Origin: Polaribacter sp. ALD11
Lineage (GTDB): Bacteria > Bacteroidota > Bacteroidia > Flavobacteriales > Flavobacteriaceae
Assembly (NCBI RefSeq): GCF_002831685.1
Contig: NZ_CP025119.1
Span: 1,647,001 to 1,711,000, forward strand
Length of the DNA stretch: 64,000 bases
Reading direction: 5' to 3'
In this document: positions 43,814 through 54,297 of the stretch, in pieces
Numbering within the stretch: the stretch's first letter is position 1
How the letters are laid out: the number at the start of each line of letters is the position of its first letter
Notes under the pieces: model-generated
Databases searched by the model: none
Seen by the model: only the letters and a program-made list of their open reading frames with translations
Told to the model about the DNA's origin: nothing
Translations under genes and position numbers: made by a program

Positions 43814-44736
43814 TATTCCTTTTTAAATGCCAATTTCTCCATCAATAAAATTAAACAAAAACCAAGAACAGAAAGTAGTATTGCCATTATTAATTTCGGA
43901 TCTCCGCCAAAAGAAAAAGGCGAAACACTTTGTTCTAATAATGGTTTTGTAACACCATGACTATCTAAATAAGTTGAAACGGTTTCTTTCCAAGGCCAAA
44001 CTTTATTTAGAGAACCCAACATAATTCCTGTTAAAACAATTAGCATCTCATTTTTATAATTTGTAAAAAGCCATTTTAATAATTTTGAAAAAGAAAGTAA
44101 TCCAACAACTACTCCTACAGCAATTCCGCCAATTATTTTATAATCTTTGGTAGTTATTGCTGTCATAACAATAGGGTAAACACCAATTAATAGCAATATA
44201 TAAGAACCCGAAATTCCTGGTAAAATCATTGCACAGGATGCAATTGCTCCTGCAAAAATTAAAAATAAATAATTAATTTCACCCACGTTTGTAGACGGAA
44301 TAACTGTAATTACATACCCAAACAAAATACCTAGAATAAATAAAATGATAATTTTAACATTCCAATTTTCTACTTGTTTTCCTATATATATAATACTTGC
44401 CAAAACCAATCCGAAGAAAAAAGACCATAATAAAACAGGTTCGTTTTCTAACAACCACTTAATTGTTTTTGCTAAAGAAATTATACTGATAAAAATCCCT
44501 ACAAAAAGTGCTAGTAAAAAAGAGCCATTTACTTGTTTCCAAGCGGATTTTATTCCGTCTGATTTTAATGTTTTAAATAATTTAAAATTTACGTTACTTA
44601 TAGATTCTAACAGTTCTTCGTAGATTCCAGAAATAAATGCAATTGTTCCGCCAGAAACACCAGGAACAACATCAGCAGCCCCCATTGCCATTCCTTTCAA
44701 TCCAATTACTATATACTCTTTTAAATTTCTTCCCAT
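43813..44736 (-). CDS. DUF368 membrane protein, first copy (candidate undecaprenyl-phosphate translocase)
   Basis: 307-aa membrane protein, first gene of the unit. The half-repeat motifs are DVVPGVSGGTIAFISGIYEE and MILPGISGSYILLLIGVY. It is clearly paralogous to the next gene (same order of motifs, both with KG(M/L)AMGAA before the first motif), but the two have diverged widely, so the duplication is old. Role by family as a carrier-lipid translocase; whether the two form a heteromer or differ in substrate or pH range is open. Confidence 0.9.
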   Translation of the reverse strand: MGRNLKEYIVIGLKGMAMGAADVVPGVSGGTIAFISGIYEELLESISNVNFKLFKTLKSDGIKSAWKQVNGSFLLALFVGIFISIISLAKTIKWLLENEPVLLWSFFFGLVLASIIYIGKQVENWNVKIIILFILGILFGYVITVIPSTNVGEINYLFLIFAGAIASCAMILPGISGSYILLLIGVYPIVMTAITTKDYKIIGGIAVGVVVGLLSFSKLLKWLFTNYKNEMLIVLTGIMLGSLNKVWPWKETVSTYLDSHGVTKPLLEQSVSPFSFGGDPKLIMAILLSVLGFCLILLMEKLAFKKE

Positions 44737-44833
44737 TATAATTCCTTATTTTTGTAGAAAACGAAGATAATAGAATTTGAAGAAAAAATAGAATCGTTTA
44801 TTCTATTTGTATCTTTTATTGATAATACAGCAA

Positions 44834-45004
44834 ATGCCAAAGAAAGGAAAAGCAAAAAATACGCTAAACAAAGCCAAACACACAAAGTTAATGAATAGAA
44901 AAATTAACAAAGTGAAACTAGAAAAGCAACTTAATAAAGAGCGTTTAAAGGCTATAATTAAAAAAGTAAACGAAGAGAAAGAAGAAAAGGAAAATGACCA
45001 ATAA
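44834..45004 (+). CDS. Small lysine-rich basic protein
   Basis: 56-aa protein (MPKKGKAKNTLNKAKHTKLM start) with about one third lysine and arginine and a helical C-terminus that becomes mixed-charge (EEKEEKEND). I use the ATG at 44834, because the longer frame from 44807 adds hydrophobic residues out of keeping with the rest. It overlaps the next gene by 11 nt, which suggests translational coupling. Nucleic-acid binding is conceivable from charge alone; no family is recognised. Confidence 0.6.
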   Translation: MPKKGKAKNTLNKAKHTKLMNRKINKVKLEKQLNKERLKAIIKKVNEEKEEKENDQ

Positions 45005-45770
45005 ATTAAAATATATCTTAGGTGCAATTGTTTCTGTGCCTTTACTGCCCTTTTTATATTTTCAAGGAAAAAATATTCGAAAAAAAGTACCCAAACTACC
45101 AGAAGCTAAAGAGCCAAAAGGCTTTGTAAACGGTAATTTCGATACAGCTCTAAATATACTTTCTATTGGAGAAAGCACAATTGCTGGTGTAGGTGTCGAT
45201 TTTCATAAAAACGGATTTACCGGCGCGCTAGTAAACACTCTTTCTGCTGAAATGAAGACAAATATAAATTGGCGCGTTTATGCTAGAAGTGGCTATACCC
45301 TAGATAGGGTTTGTGAAAAAATTATTCCTAAAATTGAAGAAACTTCTACAGATATTATTGTAGTAGGAATGGGAGGTAATGATGCTTTTACTTTAAACTC
45401 TCCTAAAAAATGGGGTTTAGCTATTGAAAAGCTTATATTTTTACTAGAGAACAAATTTCCTGGAACACCAATATTTTTTACAAGTATGCCTCCGATAAAG
45501 GAATTTCCCGCATTTACAAAACCTATAAAATTTGTAATTGGTAATTTAGTTGAAATTTTAGGCGAAAGATTACAAACTATAATTAAAGATAAGAAGAACG
45601 TTTATTATTATAATGAAGTTATTACGCTAGATAAGTGGAGTAAAAAACATGCTTTACCTAATAACAATTCTAAAATCTATTTTAGTGATGGTGTTCATCC
45701 ATCTGAATTGACTTATAATGTTTGGGGAAAAGAAATGGCTCTTTTTATTAAATCGGAATTAAATAAGTAA
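44994..45770 (+). CDS. SGNH/GDSL-family hydrolase
   Basis: 258-aa predicted esterase or lipase with an N-terminal hydrophobic helix (about 5-23), likely a membrane anchor or uncleaved signal. The four blocks are visible: block I ILSIGESTIAG with nucleophile S61, glycine in block II (VYARSGYTLD), block III GMGGND with N129, and block V SDGVHPS with D232 and H235. The substrate is unknown. It is coupled to the small basic gene upstream and followed by an amine oxidase gene at 17 nt. Confidence 0.88.
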   Translation: MTNKLKYILGAIVSVPLLPFLYFQGKNIRKKVPKLPEAKEPKGFVNGNFDTALNILSIGESTIAGVGVDFHKNGFTGALVNTLSAEMKTNINWRVYARSGYTLDRVCEKIIPKIEETSTDIIVVGMGGNDAFTLNSPKKWGLAIEKLIFLLENKFPGTPIFFTSMPPIKEFPAFTKPIKFVIGNLVEILGERLQTIIKDKKNVYYYNEVITLDKWSKKHALPNNNSKIYFSDGVHPSELTYNVWGKEMALFIKSELNK

Positions 45771-45787
45771 GATTTATCTTTATTAAA

Positions 45788-46843
45788 ATGAAGAAAAAAA
45801 TAATTATTCTTGGTGGGGGAATTTCTGGTATTTATTTAGGCTATAAATTGAAGAAAGCAGGGTTTTCAATCCGAATATTAGAAGCTAATAATAGAATTGG
45901 TGGTAGAATTTATACTAAAAAAGTAAATGAAACAAAAGTTGAGTTAGGTGCAACTTGGCTTTGGAAATATAATGAAGAATTATTAAAAGTTTGTAAAGAA
46001 TTAAACGTCTCTTTATTTGAGCAAAACATGAATGGTGCTGCTTTGTTTGAAGCGACAAAGACCGATTTACCTCAACGTTTTCAGGTTCCAAAAAACCAAG
46101 AAATTAGCTATAGAGTTGTTGGTGGAACTGCAACTATTTTAGACAAATTGACGGAAGGTTTTTTAGAGGAAGAATTGCAACTACATCAAAAAGTACTTCA
46201 AATTAATGACAATGAAACTTCAATAAAAGTAATCACCGAAAAATCAGAATTTAGTGCAGCTATTGTTATTTCTACAATTCCGCCTCAGTTATTGGTGAAT
46301 TCTGTTTCGTTTTCTTCGGAATTAGACACAAACCTTCTCCAGATTGCAAACAATACTCATACTTGGATGAAAGATTCTATAAAATTTGTACTCGTTTATG
46401 AAACTCCTTTTTGGAAAGAAAAAGGGTTGTCTGGCGTTTGCTTTAGTAATGTTGGTCCGTTTACAGAAATATATGATCATACGAACTTCGAGAATAACCG
46501 TTTTGGTTTAATGGGGTTTTTACATGGAGGCTTAGTAAATGAGTCCAAAAAAATAAGAGAAGAAAAAATACGAGAACAACTCTTTAAGTTCTTTGGCGAA
46601 GATGGCACAAACTATCTTTGTTACGAAGAAAAAGTATGGAACAAAGAAGAACTCATCAATTTTGAAAATGATAGATTTATCACTCCGCATTTTAATAACG
46701 GACATTCTATTTATCAACAAGAATTTTTAAATGGTAAATTTATAATTGCAGGTTCAGAAACATCACCAAGCTATGGTGGTTATATGGAAGGTGCTATTTA
46801 TAGAGGAAATCAGATTGTAGAATACTTAAAAAATAAATTTTAA
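45788..46843 (+). CDS. FAD-dependent amine oxidase-like protein
   Basis: 351-aa flavoprotein of the monoamine oxidase/phytoene desaturase superfamily. The dinucleotide motif is IIILGGGISGIYLGYKL, then LEANNRIGGRIYTKK (GG motif), ATWLWKYNEELL, and the C-terminal FAD motif IIAGSETSPSYGGYMEGAIYRG. It is shorter than typical amine oxidases (about 450 aa), so the substrate-binding part is reduced. The upstream hydrolase lies 17 nt away on the same strand. The substrate cannot be read from sequence. Confidence 0.88.
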   Translation: MKKKIIILGGGISGIYLGYKLKKAGFSIRILEANNRIGGRIYTKKVNETKVELGATWLWKYNEELLKVCKELNVSLFEQNMNGAALFEATKTDLPQRFQVPKNQEISYRVVGGTATILDKLTEGFLEEELQLHQKVLQINDNETSIKVITEKSEFSAAIVISTIPPQLLVNSVSFSSELDTNLLQIANNTHTWMKDSIKFVLVYETPFWKEKGLSGVCFSNVGPFTEIYDHTNFENNRFGLMGFLHGGLVNESKKIREEKIREQLFKFFGEDGTNYLCYEEKVWNKEELINFENDRFITPHFNNGHSIYQQEFLNGKFIIAGSETSPSYGGYMEGAIYRGNQIVEYLKNKF

Positions 46844-46900
46844 TAGCTTTTTCTACAAACCAATAACACCTTTCTCACCAAACTCAATCAATGGGTAAAA

Positions 46901-46927
46901 AAGGTCTCGACTGCGCTCGACCAGACA
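46901..46927. repeat. Short dispersed repeat (TCGACTGCGCTCGA type)
   Basis: GGTCTCGACTGCGCTCGACC is a near-palindrome with far higher GC content than the flanks. The TCGACTGCGCTCGA core is a repeat frequently met between genes in Flavobacteriaceae; only this one copy is in the window. Confidence 0.65.
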
Positions 46928-46936
46928 TCATAAAAC

Positions 46937-46963
46937 AAAAAAACCTCAAGCTTTCACTTGAGA
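46937..46963 (-). terminator. Intrinsic terminator of the thioredoxin / DUF6952-like genes
   Basis: Stem CTCAAG / CTTGAG (46945-46950 and 46957-46962) with a 6-nt loop; the A run at the left is the U run for minus-strand transcripts. The stem is short. Confidence 0.7.
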
Positions 46964-46984
46964 TTTTATATATTATAATGGTTA

Positions 46985-47242
46985 CTATTTATCTATAGAA
47001 CCTAAAACGCGTTTCATAAAAGTATTTAACGCTTCTTTTTTTGGTGTACCTTCTTTTACCATTTTATCTACTTCAAGAGCACCATACATATTAGAAATTA
47101 ACTCGCCAATAACATCTAGTTCTTCATCTTTTAAAGATGGAACTTCTGTTAAAGCCTCTAAAGTTTCAATAGTTTCTAATAAGTAATCTTGATCGTTTAC
47201 TTCGATAAAGTTAGTAAGGTGTTTAATTACAGGTAATTTCAT
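46985..47242 (-). CDS. Small conserved protein, DUF6952-like
   Basis: 85-aa acidic helical protein (MKLPVIKHLTNFIEVNDQDY start). It follows the thioredoxin gene by 2 nt, an arrangement that seems usual in Flavobacteriaceae, and could be a thioredoxin or peroxiredoxin partner. No catalytic motif or cysteine is visible. The family name is from memory and the function unknown. Confidence 0.75.
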   Translation of the reverse strand: MKLPVIKHLTNFIEVNDQDYLLETIETLEALTEVPSLKDEELDVIGELISNMYGALEVDKMVKEGTPKKEALNTFMKRVLGSIDK

Positions 47243-47244
47243 GA

Positions 47245-47553
47245 TTAAGCAATTTCGTTTACCAATTCCTTCAACACATCAAATTTATTTGTTTGCGTTT
47301 GATTTTTCTTTTCTCCATCTACAAAAATCGCAAAAGTTGGTAAATTACTTACATCTGCTAATTTTCTACTTTCTGGAAATTTTTCTGCATCAACAATTAC
47401 AAATTTTATATTGTCCATTTCTGAAGCTAACTTTTTAAATTTAGGCTTCATAATTCTACAATTTCCACACCAAGTAGCAGAATATTGTACAATTACCTTA
47501 TCGTTTCCATTTACAATTGTTTGTAAATTATCTTCTGTTAATTCTTGTACCAT
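47245..47553 (-). CDS. Thioredoxin family protein (CGNC active site)
   Basis: 102-aa cytoplasmic thioredoxin. The active site is C29-G-N-C32 in SATWCGNCRIMKPKF instead of the canonical CGPC, which usually makes the redox potential less reducing. The cis-proline is in VSNLPTFAIFVDG. It lies between the peroxiredoxin gene (77 nt upstream) and the DUF6952-like gene, so it is probably the dedicated reductant of that peroxiredoxin; trxB, at the other end of the window, could reduce it. Confidence 0.9.
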   Translation of the reverse strand: MVQELTEDNLQTIVNGNDKVIVQYSATWCGNCRIMKPKFKKLASEMDNIKFVIVDAEKFPESRKLADVSNLPTFAIFVDGEKKNQTQTNKFDVLKELVNEIA

Positions 47554-47630
47554 AGTTTTGTTTTTTTTTGAAAAAAGGACCTCATGCTATAATCCCCCAA
47601 CTATAACACGAAATCCTTATTTAATATTAA

Positions 47631-48272
47631 TTAGTTAGATGCCAAATACGCAGCAGTTCCTTTTGCATTCGGAGCCATTGCTTCTTTACCTTCTTCCCAG
47701 TTTGCAGGACAAACTTCTCCATGAGATTGTACGTGAGCATATGCATCAATTAAACGTAAAAATTCATTTACATTTCTACCTACTGGCATGTGGTTAATTC
47801 CTTCATGAAAAACGGTTCCTTCTTCATCAATTAAATAAGTAGCTCTGTAAGTTACATTATCTCCTTCTACTTGAATCGTTTGAGAAGCTTCATCAAAAGT
47901 TTCATTAGTAATATCTAAAATACCTAAAATTGAAGATAAGTTTCTGTTACTATCTGCTAAAATTGGGTATGTAACTCCTTCAATTCCTCCATTATCTTTA
48001 GAAGTACTTAACCATGCAAAATGAACTTCTGGTGTATCACAAGAAGCACCAATTACAATTGTATTTCTTTTTTCAAACTCAGCTAGAGCCGCTTGAAAAG
48101 CGTGTAATTCTGTAGGACATACAAATGTAAAATCTTTTGGATACCAGAATAACAACACTTTCTTTTTGTTATTTATAGCTTCTTCTAACACGTTTAACTT
48201 AAACGTATCACCCATTTCATTCATTGCATCTACGTTTAAATCTGGAAATTTTTTACCAACTATTGTTGCCAT
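47631..48272 (-). CDS. 2-Cys peroxiredoxin (AhpC/Prx1 type)
   Basis: 213-aa peroxiredoxin that reduces H2O2 and organic peroxides. The peroxidatic cysteine is C52 in FTFVCPTEL and the resolving cysteine C188 in GEVCPANW, so this is a typical 2-Cys enzyme. The variant motif is PKDFTFVCPTE. It is divergent from katG across a 299-nt spacer and has a clear promoter. The thioredoxin and DUF6952-like genes follow on the same strand. Confidence 0.95.
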   Translation of the reverse strand: MATIVGKKFPDLNVDAMNEMGDTFKLNVLEEAINNKKKVLLFWYPKDFTFVCPTELHAFQAALAEFEKRNTIVIGASCDTPEVHFAWLSTSKDNGGIEGVTYPILADSNRNLSSILGILDITNETFDEASQTIQVEGDNVTYRATYLIDEEGTVFHEGINHMPVGRNVNEFLRLIDAYAHVQSHGEVCPANWEEGKEAMAPNAKGTAAYLASN

Positions 48273-48317
48273 TCTATATAAATTTTATAATTATTAATAT
48301 GCTATTTTTAACTGGTA

Positions 48318-48349
48318 CAAAGATAGAAAGGAAAGCAAAAAGAAAGCAA
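48318..48349 (-). promoter_or_regulatory. Promoter of the peroxiredoxin gene
   Basis: Minus strand: TTG (48349-48347), 21-nt spacer, TATCTTTG (48325-48318), exact TAnnTTTG, then a 45-nt leader to the ATG. Confidence 0.7.
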
Positions 48350-48410
48350 CTATTTTAATGATAACTTTTTATGTTGTCATAAATTTTATTTATATCTTTA
48401 GATTAACGGA

Positions 48411-48425
48411 ATAGTTTTACACTAT
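48411..48425. promoter_or_regulatory. OxyR-like motif upstream of katG
   Basis: ATAGTTTTACACTAT fits ATAG-N7-CTAT, the half of the classical OxyR site, including the T at position 6. A second half-site 7 nt away is not evident. A one-mismatch -7 box (CATGTTTG, 48434-48441) begins 8 nt downstream, so the motif covers the -33 position, as expected for an activator. An inverted repeat TTTATG-TTGT-CATAAA lies at 48368-48383. Confidence 0.45.
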
Positions 48426-48532
48426 TACTGATTCATGTTTGAAAAAAAGCGTAACTTCAATACTTAAAATAAGATTTAGTTATCTTAAAATAAAAACTAT
48501 CAATTTTATTTATATAAATTAAACTTATCTAA

Positions 48533-50764
<2,232 letters not shown>

Positions 50765-50781
50765 AAGTAAATAAATGCATT

Positions 50782-50817
50782 AAAAAAGGGAATCAATATT
50801 CGTTGATTCCCCTTTTT
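50782..50817. terminator. Bidirectional intrinsic terminator
   Basis: Stem GGGAATCAA / TTGATTCCC (50788-50796 and 50803-50811), loop TATTCG, A run before and T run after, between convergent katG and the sigma-54 activator gene. Confidence 0.88.
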
Positions 50818-50836
50818 ACTTTTTGACTTCCGCTAA

Positions 50837-52000
50837 CTATTTACTTGCAAATAATTTGATATCATTCGCAGAAACTTCTTTCTCTCCTAAAATTATTAAA
50901 CGCTCTACAACATTTCTTAATTCACGAATGTTACCCGTCCAATCATATTCTTGCAATAATTTAATTGCTATTGAAGAAAAGGCCTTTTTTGGTGTTCCTT
51001 GCTCTTCAGAAATTTTAGTTGTAAAAAAATCTACTAGTAAAGGAATATCTTCTCTTCTATCATTTAAAGAAGGAACCTGAATTAAAATAACGGCCAATCG
51101 ATGATATAAATCTTCTCTAAATCTACCTTCAGCAATTTCTACTTTTAGGTTTTTATTCGTTGCCGCAACAATTCTAACATTTACTTTTATATCTCTATCC
51201 GAACCAACTCGTTGAATTTTATTTTCTTGTAAAGCACGTAATACTTTTGCTTGTGCAGACAAACTCATATCTCCAATTTCATCAAGAAAAATAGTACCTC
51301 CATTGGCTGCTTCAAACTTACCCGCTCTATCTTTATTTGCTCCTGTAAAAGAACCTTTTACATGTCCGAACAATTCACTTTCTATTAATTCTGAAGGAAT
51401 TGCAGCACAGTTTACTTCAATCATTGGAGCCTTAACTCTATCAGATTTCTCGTGCAACCAGTGTGCAACTAATTCTTTTCCCGTTCCATTTGGTCCAGTA
51501 ATTAAAACTCTTGCATCTGTAGCTGCTACTTTTTCAATAATATCTTTAATATGAGAAATAGCAGCACTTTCACCAATCATTTGGTAACTTTTGCTTACTT
51601 TTTTCTTCAACCTTTTATTTTCTACAACTAATACTTTCTTATCTAAAGCATTTCTTACCGTATTTAAAAGTCGGTTTAAATCTGGCGGTTTAGATATATA
51701 ATCAAACGCACCTAAACGCATTGTATTTACTGCAGTATCTAAATCTCCGTGACCAGAAATCATAACAATGGGTATTTCTGGTTTTATTTTTTTCGCTTTC
51801 TCCAAAACTTCAACACCATCCATTTTCGGCATTTTTATATCACATAAAACTAGATCATAATCGTTATTTTTAATCATCTCGATTCCTAACAATCCATCTT
51901 CTGCTTCCTCTACATTATAAGCTTCATTTTCTTCAGAAATAATTTTTGTTAAAACCCTTCTAATAGCTGCTTCATCTTCAATTATTAATATCTTACTCAT
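50837..52000 (-). CDS. Sigma-54-dependent response regulator without DNA-binding domain
   Basis: NtrC-like activator (387 aa). The receiver domain (1-120) has D54 in VLCDIKMPKMDG. The AAA+ domain has Walker A GPNGTGKE (169-176), the sigma-54 loop GSFTGA (216-221), Walker B FLDEIGD and the sensor segment ATNKNL. It ends shortly after the AAA+ lid (NIRELRNVVERLI), so the Fis-type helix-turn-helix of canonical NtrC proteins is absent. It may act from solution on sigma-54 polymerase. No kinase gene is adjacent. Confidence 0.92.
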   Translation of the reverse strand: MSKILIIEDEAAIRRVLTKIISEENEAYNVEEAEDGLLGIEMIKNNDYDLVLCDIKMPKMDGVEVLEKAKKIKPEIPIVMISGHGDLDTAVNTMRLGAFDYISKPPDLNRLLNTVRNALDKKVLVVENKRLKKKVSKSYQMIGESAAISHIKDIIEKVAATDARVLITGPNGTGKELVAHWLHEKSDRVKAPMIEVNCAAIPSELIESELFGHVKGSFTGANKDRAGKFEAANGGTIFLDEIGDMSLSAQAKVLRALQENKIQRVGSDRDIKVNVRIVAATNKNLKVEIAEGRFREDLYHRLAVILIQVPSLNDRREDIPLLVDFFTTKISEEQGTPKKAFSSIAIKLLQEYDWTGNIRELRNVVERLIILGEKEVSANDIKLFASK

Positions 52001-52085
52001 GTATTTTTTAGTTTTAAAGCCTCAAAGTCTTAAAATTTGTTGAAAAAAAGATTCAACACTAAAATTTTAACTTAGCAACTGTTTA

Positions 52086-52967
52086 TTAATTTTTATCTTC
52101 CTTATTATTTGTTCCAAAAACATGTACATCTCTTTGAGGAAAAGGAATTGAAATACCGTTTTCTCTAAACTTCTTATCTATTTCAAAACGCAAATCGCTT
52201 TGTACAAATCTTGTTTCAAAACTATCGTTTAATGAAAAAACAAGTTTAAAATTTAAAGAACTATCTGCAAAATCGGTAAATAGCACTTTAGATTCTGATA
52301 TTTTTAAAATCTTATCTTGCTTTTTTGCAGCATCTAACAAAATTTGTTTTACAAGTTCTACATCACTTCCATAAGCAACACCAACGGTTACAGACTCTCT
52401 TGTTTCTGTTCCGTTTTCTGTCCAATTAAACAAAATATTGGTTAAATATAAGTGATTCGGAATTACCAAAACCTTATTATCTACAGTTACAGCTCTTGTA
52501 GTTCTAAGTCTTATGTCTAAAACTCTACCAACTTGCCCTTCTAATTCAATAATATCACCAACATGAACAGATTTGTCTACTAATATAAAGATTCCTGAAA
52601 TTATATCTTGAAACAAGGTCTGTAAAGCCAAACCAACACCAATTAAAAGTGCTGCTGATGCAGCAAAAATAGCAGTAACATTTACTCCTGAAGTATCCAT
52701 AGCAATTAAAAAAATAACCAAAAATACTAGCCACCTTAAATAACCAAAAACACTAACAAATTTAACTTTATCATTTTCTGGCATTTTTCTAGTAATAAAC
52801 CTTCTTACTAAACGCAATACAAAAGCAGTTAAAATAAGAGCAACTGCAACAAATATTAAACCTTTAACAGTAATACTTATCTCATTACTAAACTTAAAAG
52901 TATACTCTAAAATAGAATTTGCTTCTTTTTCAATAGATTCTTTAATTTGCTCTACTTTATCTTGCAT
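52086..52967 (-). CDS. MscS-family mechanosensitive channel
   Basis: 293-aa small-conductance mechanosensitive channel. Two or three N-terminal spans (about 33-50, 70-88, 92-115) end in the pore helix ALLIGVGLALQTLFQDIISG, followed by the MscS beta domain with DIIELEGQVGRVLDIRLRTT and VIPNHLYLTNILFNWTENG. Role by family: releasing osmolytes on hypo-osmotic shock. It abuts the ABC permease gene (no gap), so it is in its operon, which is unusual for a channel. Confidence 0.92.
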   Translation of the reverse strand: MQDKVEQIKESIEKEANSILEYTFKFSNEISITVKGLIFVAVALILTAFVLRLVRRFITRKMPENDKVKFVSVFGYLRWLVFLVIFLIAMDTSGVNVTAIFAASAALLIGVGLALQTLFQDIISGIFILVDKSVHVGDIIELEGQVGRVLDIRLRTTRAVTVDNKVLVIPNHLYLTNILFNWTENGTETRESVTVGVAYGSDVELVKQILLDAAKKQDKILKISESKVLFTDFADSSLNFKLVFSLNDSFETRFVQSDLRFEIDKKFRENGISIPFPQRDVHVFGTNNKEDKN

Positions 52968-54293
52968 CTATCCTTTATATTTTAACCATTTATATAAGTC
53001 TTTATAAGTTGGTTTTTTACCATACATTAAAATACCAACTCTATAAATCTTAGCAGCCAACCAAACCATAAATACAAAAGTGACTAACAGTAACATCATA
53101 GAAATTGCTAATTCCGTCCAAGAAACGCCAAAAGGAACCCTCATTAACATAACAATAGGACTCGTAAATGGAATGTGAGAAAAGAGCACCGCAATAGAGC
53201 CATGAGGATCATTCATTACCGTTGCAAAACCAACATAAACACCTAAAATTAAAGGTGCCATTATTGGCAACATAAATTGTTGTGTGTCTGTTTCATTATC
53301 TACAGCCGCACCTACTGCGGCAAATAAAGAACTATACAACATAAAGCCACCTAAGAAGTAAAAAATGAACAATACAAACATTTTTAAAATAGGCAATTTC
53401 AAAATTTCTTGAATAATTAGTTGTCCTTTATCTCCATCTGTTGCTTGTTTTACAGCATCCATTTGTTCTGCAGGAACTCTTGCAGATTGCATTTCTACCA
53501 TATCGACTCCAAAAATAGATGAAGCCACAGTAACAATAACAAAAAGGATAATTCCCCAAATAAAGAACTGTAATAAACCTGCAGATGCATTTCCTAATAT
53601 TTTACCCATCATTAATTGGAAAGGTTTTACCGAGGAAACAATAATTTCTATAATTCTACTTGTTTTTTCTTCAATAACACTTCTCATTACAGAGGTACCG
53701 TAAATCATTACAAACATCATTAATAAATAACCTGCAATAGCACCAACACCAATTTTTAATCCGTTTATTAATTTTGACGATTCTTCACCAGAAAAGTTAA
53801 ACATCTTAATATCTGTGTTAATTTTAGATGCTTTAATTTTTTCTAAATCAAAACCAAAACTATTTAATTTTTCATTTCTAATTTTATGTTCAATCTTATT
53901 TTCCAAAGAACTCATTACAGACATTCCAGGAGAATCTGTTGAATAGAATTCGATTGATTTTGCCAATAATTCTAAACTATCTTGCTTCGGAATAATTAAG
54001 GCTCCGTAATAATCACCTTTCTCTACTTTTTTCTTAGTTTCTTCAATACCCAAAGCAGTATAATCTGAATAATGAATTGATTTGGTGTCTTTAAAATCTT
54101 CTTTCGAGAACATTCCGGAGTTATCTACATAAGCGATTTCCTTAATTTTTTCATCATTTTTTTGCATCAAAAAATAAACCAAAGCGCCCATACCAACCAT
54201 TAATAACGGACTTAAAAAAGTCATCATTATAAATGATTTGTTACGAACCTTCGCAATAAACTCTCTCTGTATAATTAGTTTTAACTTGCTCAT
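52968..54293 (-). CDS. ABC-2 type permease (NatB-like)
   Basis: 441-aa inner-membrane permease of the ABC-2/NatB family. The N-terminal span (RNKSFIMMTFLSPLLMVGMGALVYF) is followed by a large extracytoplasmic domain (about 50-175), then the conserved AGYLLMMFVMIYGTSVMRSVIEEKTSRIIEIIVSS block and five more spans. It pairs with the ATPase gene 4 nt upstream. NatAB exports sodium in Bacillus; substrate here is inferred only as an exporter of small molecules or ions. Confidence 0.9.
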   Translation of the reverse strand: MSKLKLIIQREFIAKVRNKSFIMMTFLSPLLMVGMGALVYFLMQKNDEKIKEIAYVDNSGMFSKEDFKDTKSIHYSDYTALGIEETKKKVEKGDYYGALIIPKQDSLELLAKSIEFYSTDSPGMSVMSSLENKIEHKIRNEKLNSFGFDLEKIKASKINTDIKMFNFSGEESSKLINGLKIGVGAIAGYLLMMFVMIYGTSVMRSVIEEKTSRIIEIIVSSVKPFQLMMGKILGNASAGLLQFFIWGIILFVIVTVASSIFGVDMVEMQSARVPAEQMDAVKQATDGDKGQLIIQEILKLPILKMFVLFIFYFLGGFMLYSSLFAAVGAAVDNETDTQQFMLPIMAPLILGVYVGFATVMNDPHGSIAVLFSHIPFTSPIVMLMRVPFGVSWTELAISMMLLLVTFVFMVWLAAKIYRVGILMYGKKPTYKDLYKWLKYKG

Positions 54294-54297
54294 TCTC

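Noticed and set aside
44803-45027. Minus-strand open frame of 74 codons opposite the small basic gene
   Set aside because: The plus-strand frame has better codon logic and is coupled to the SGNH gene; the minus product is a phenylalanine/serine-rich shadow of lysine codons.
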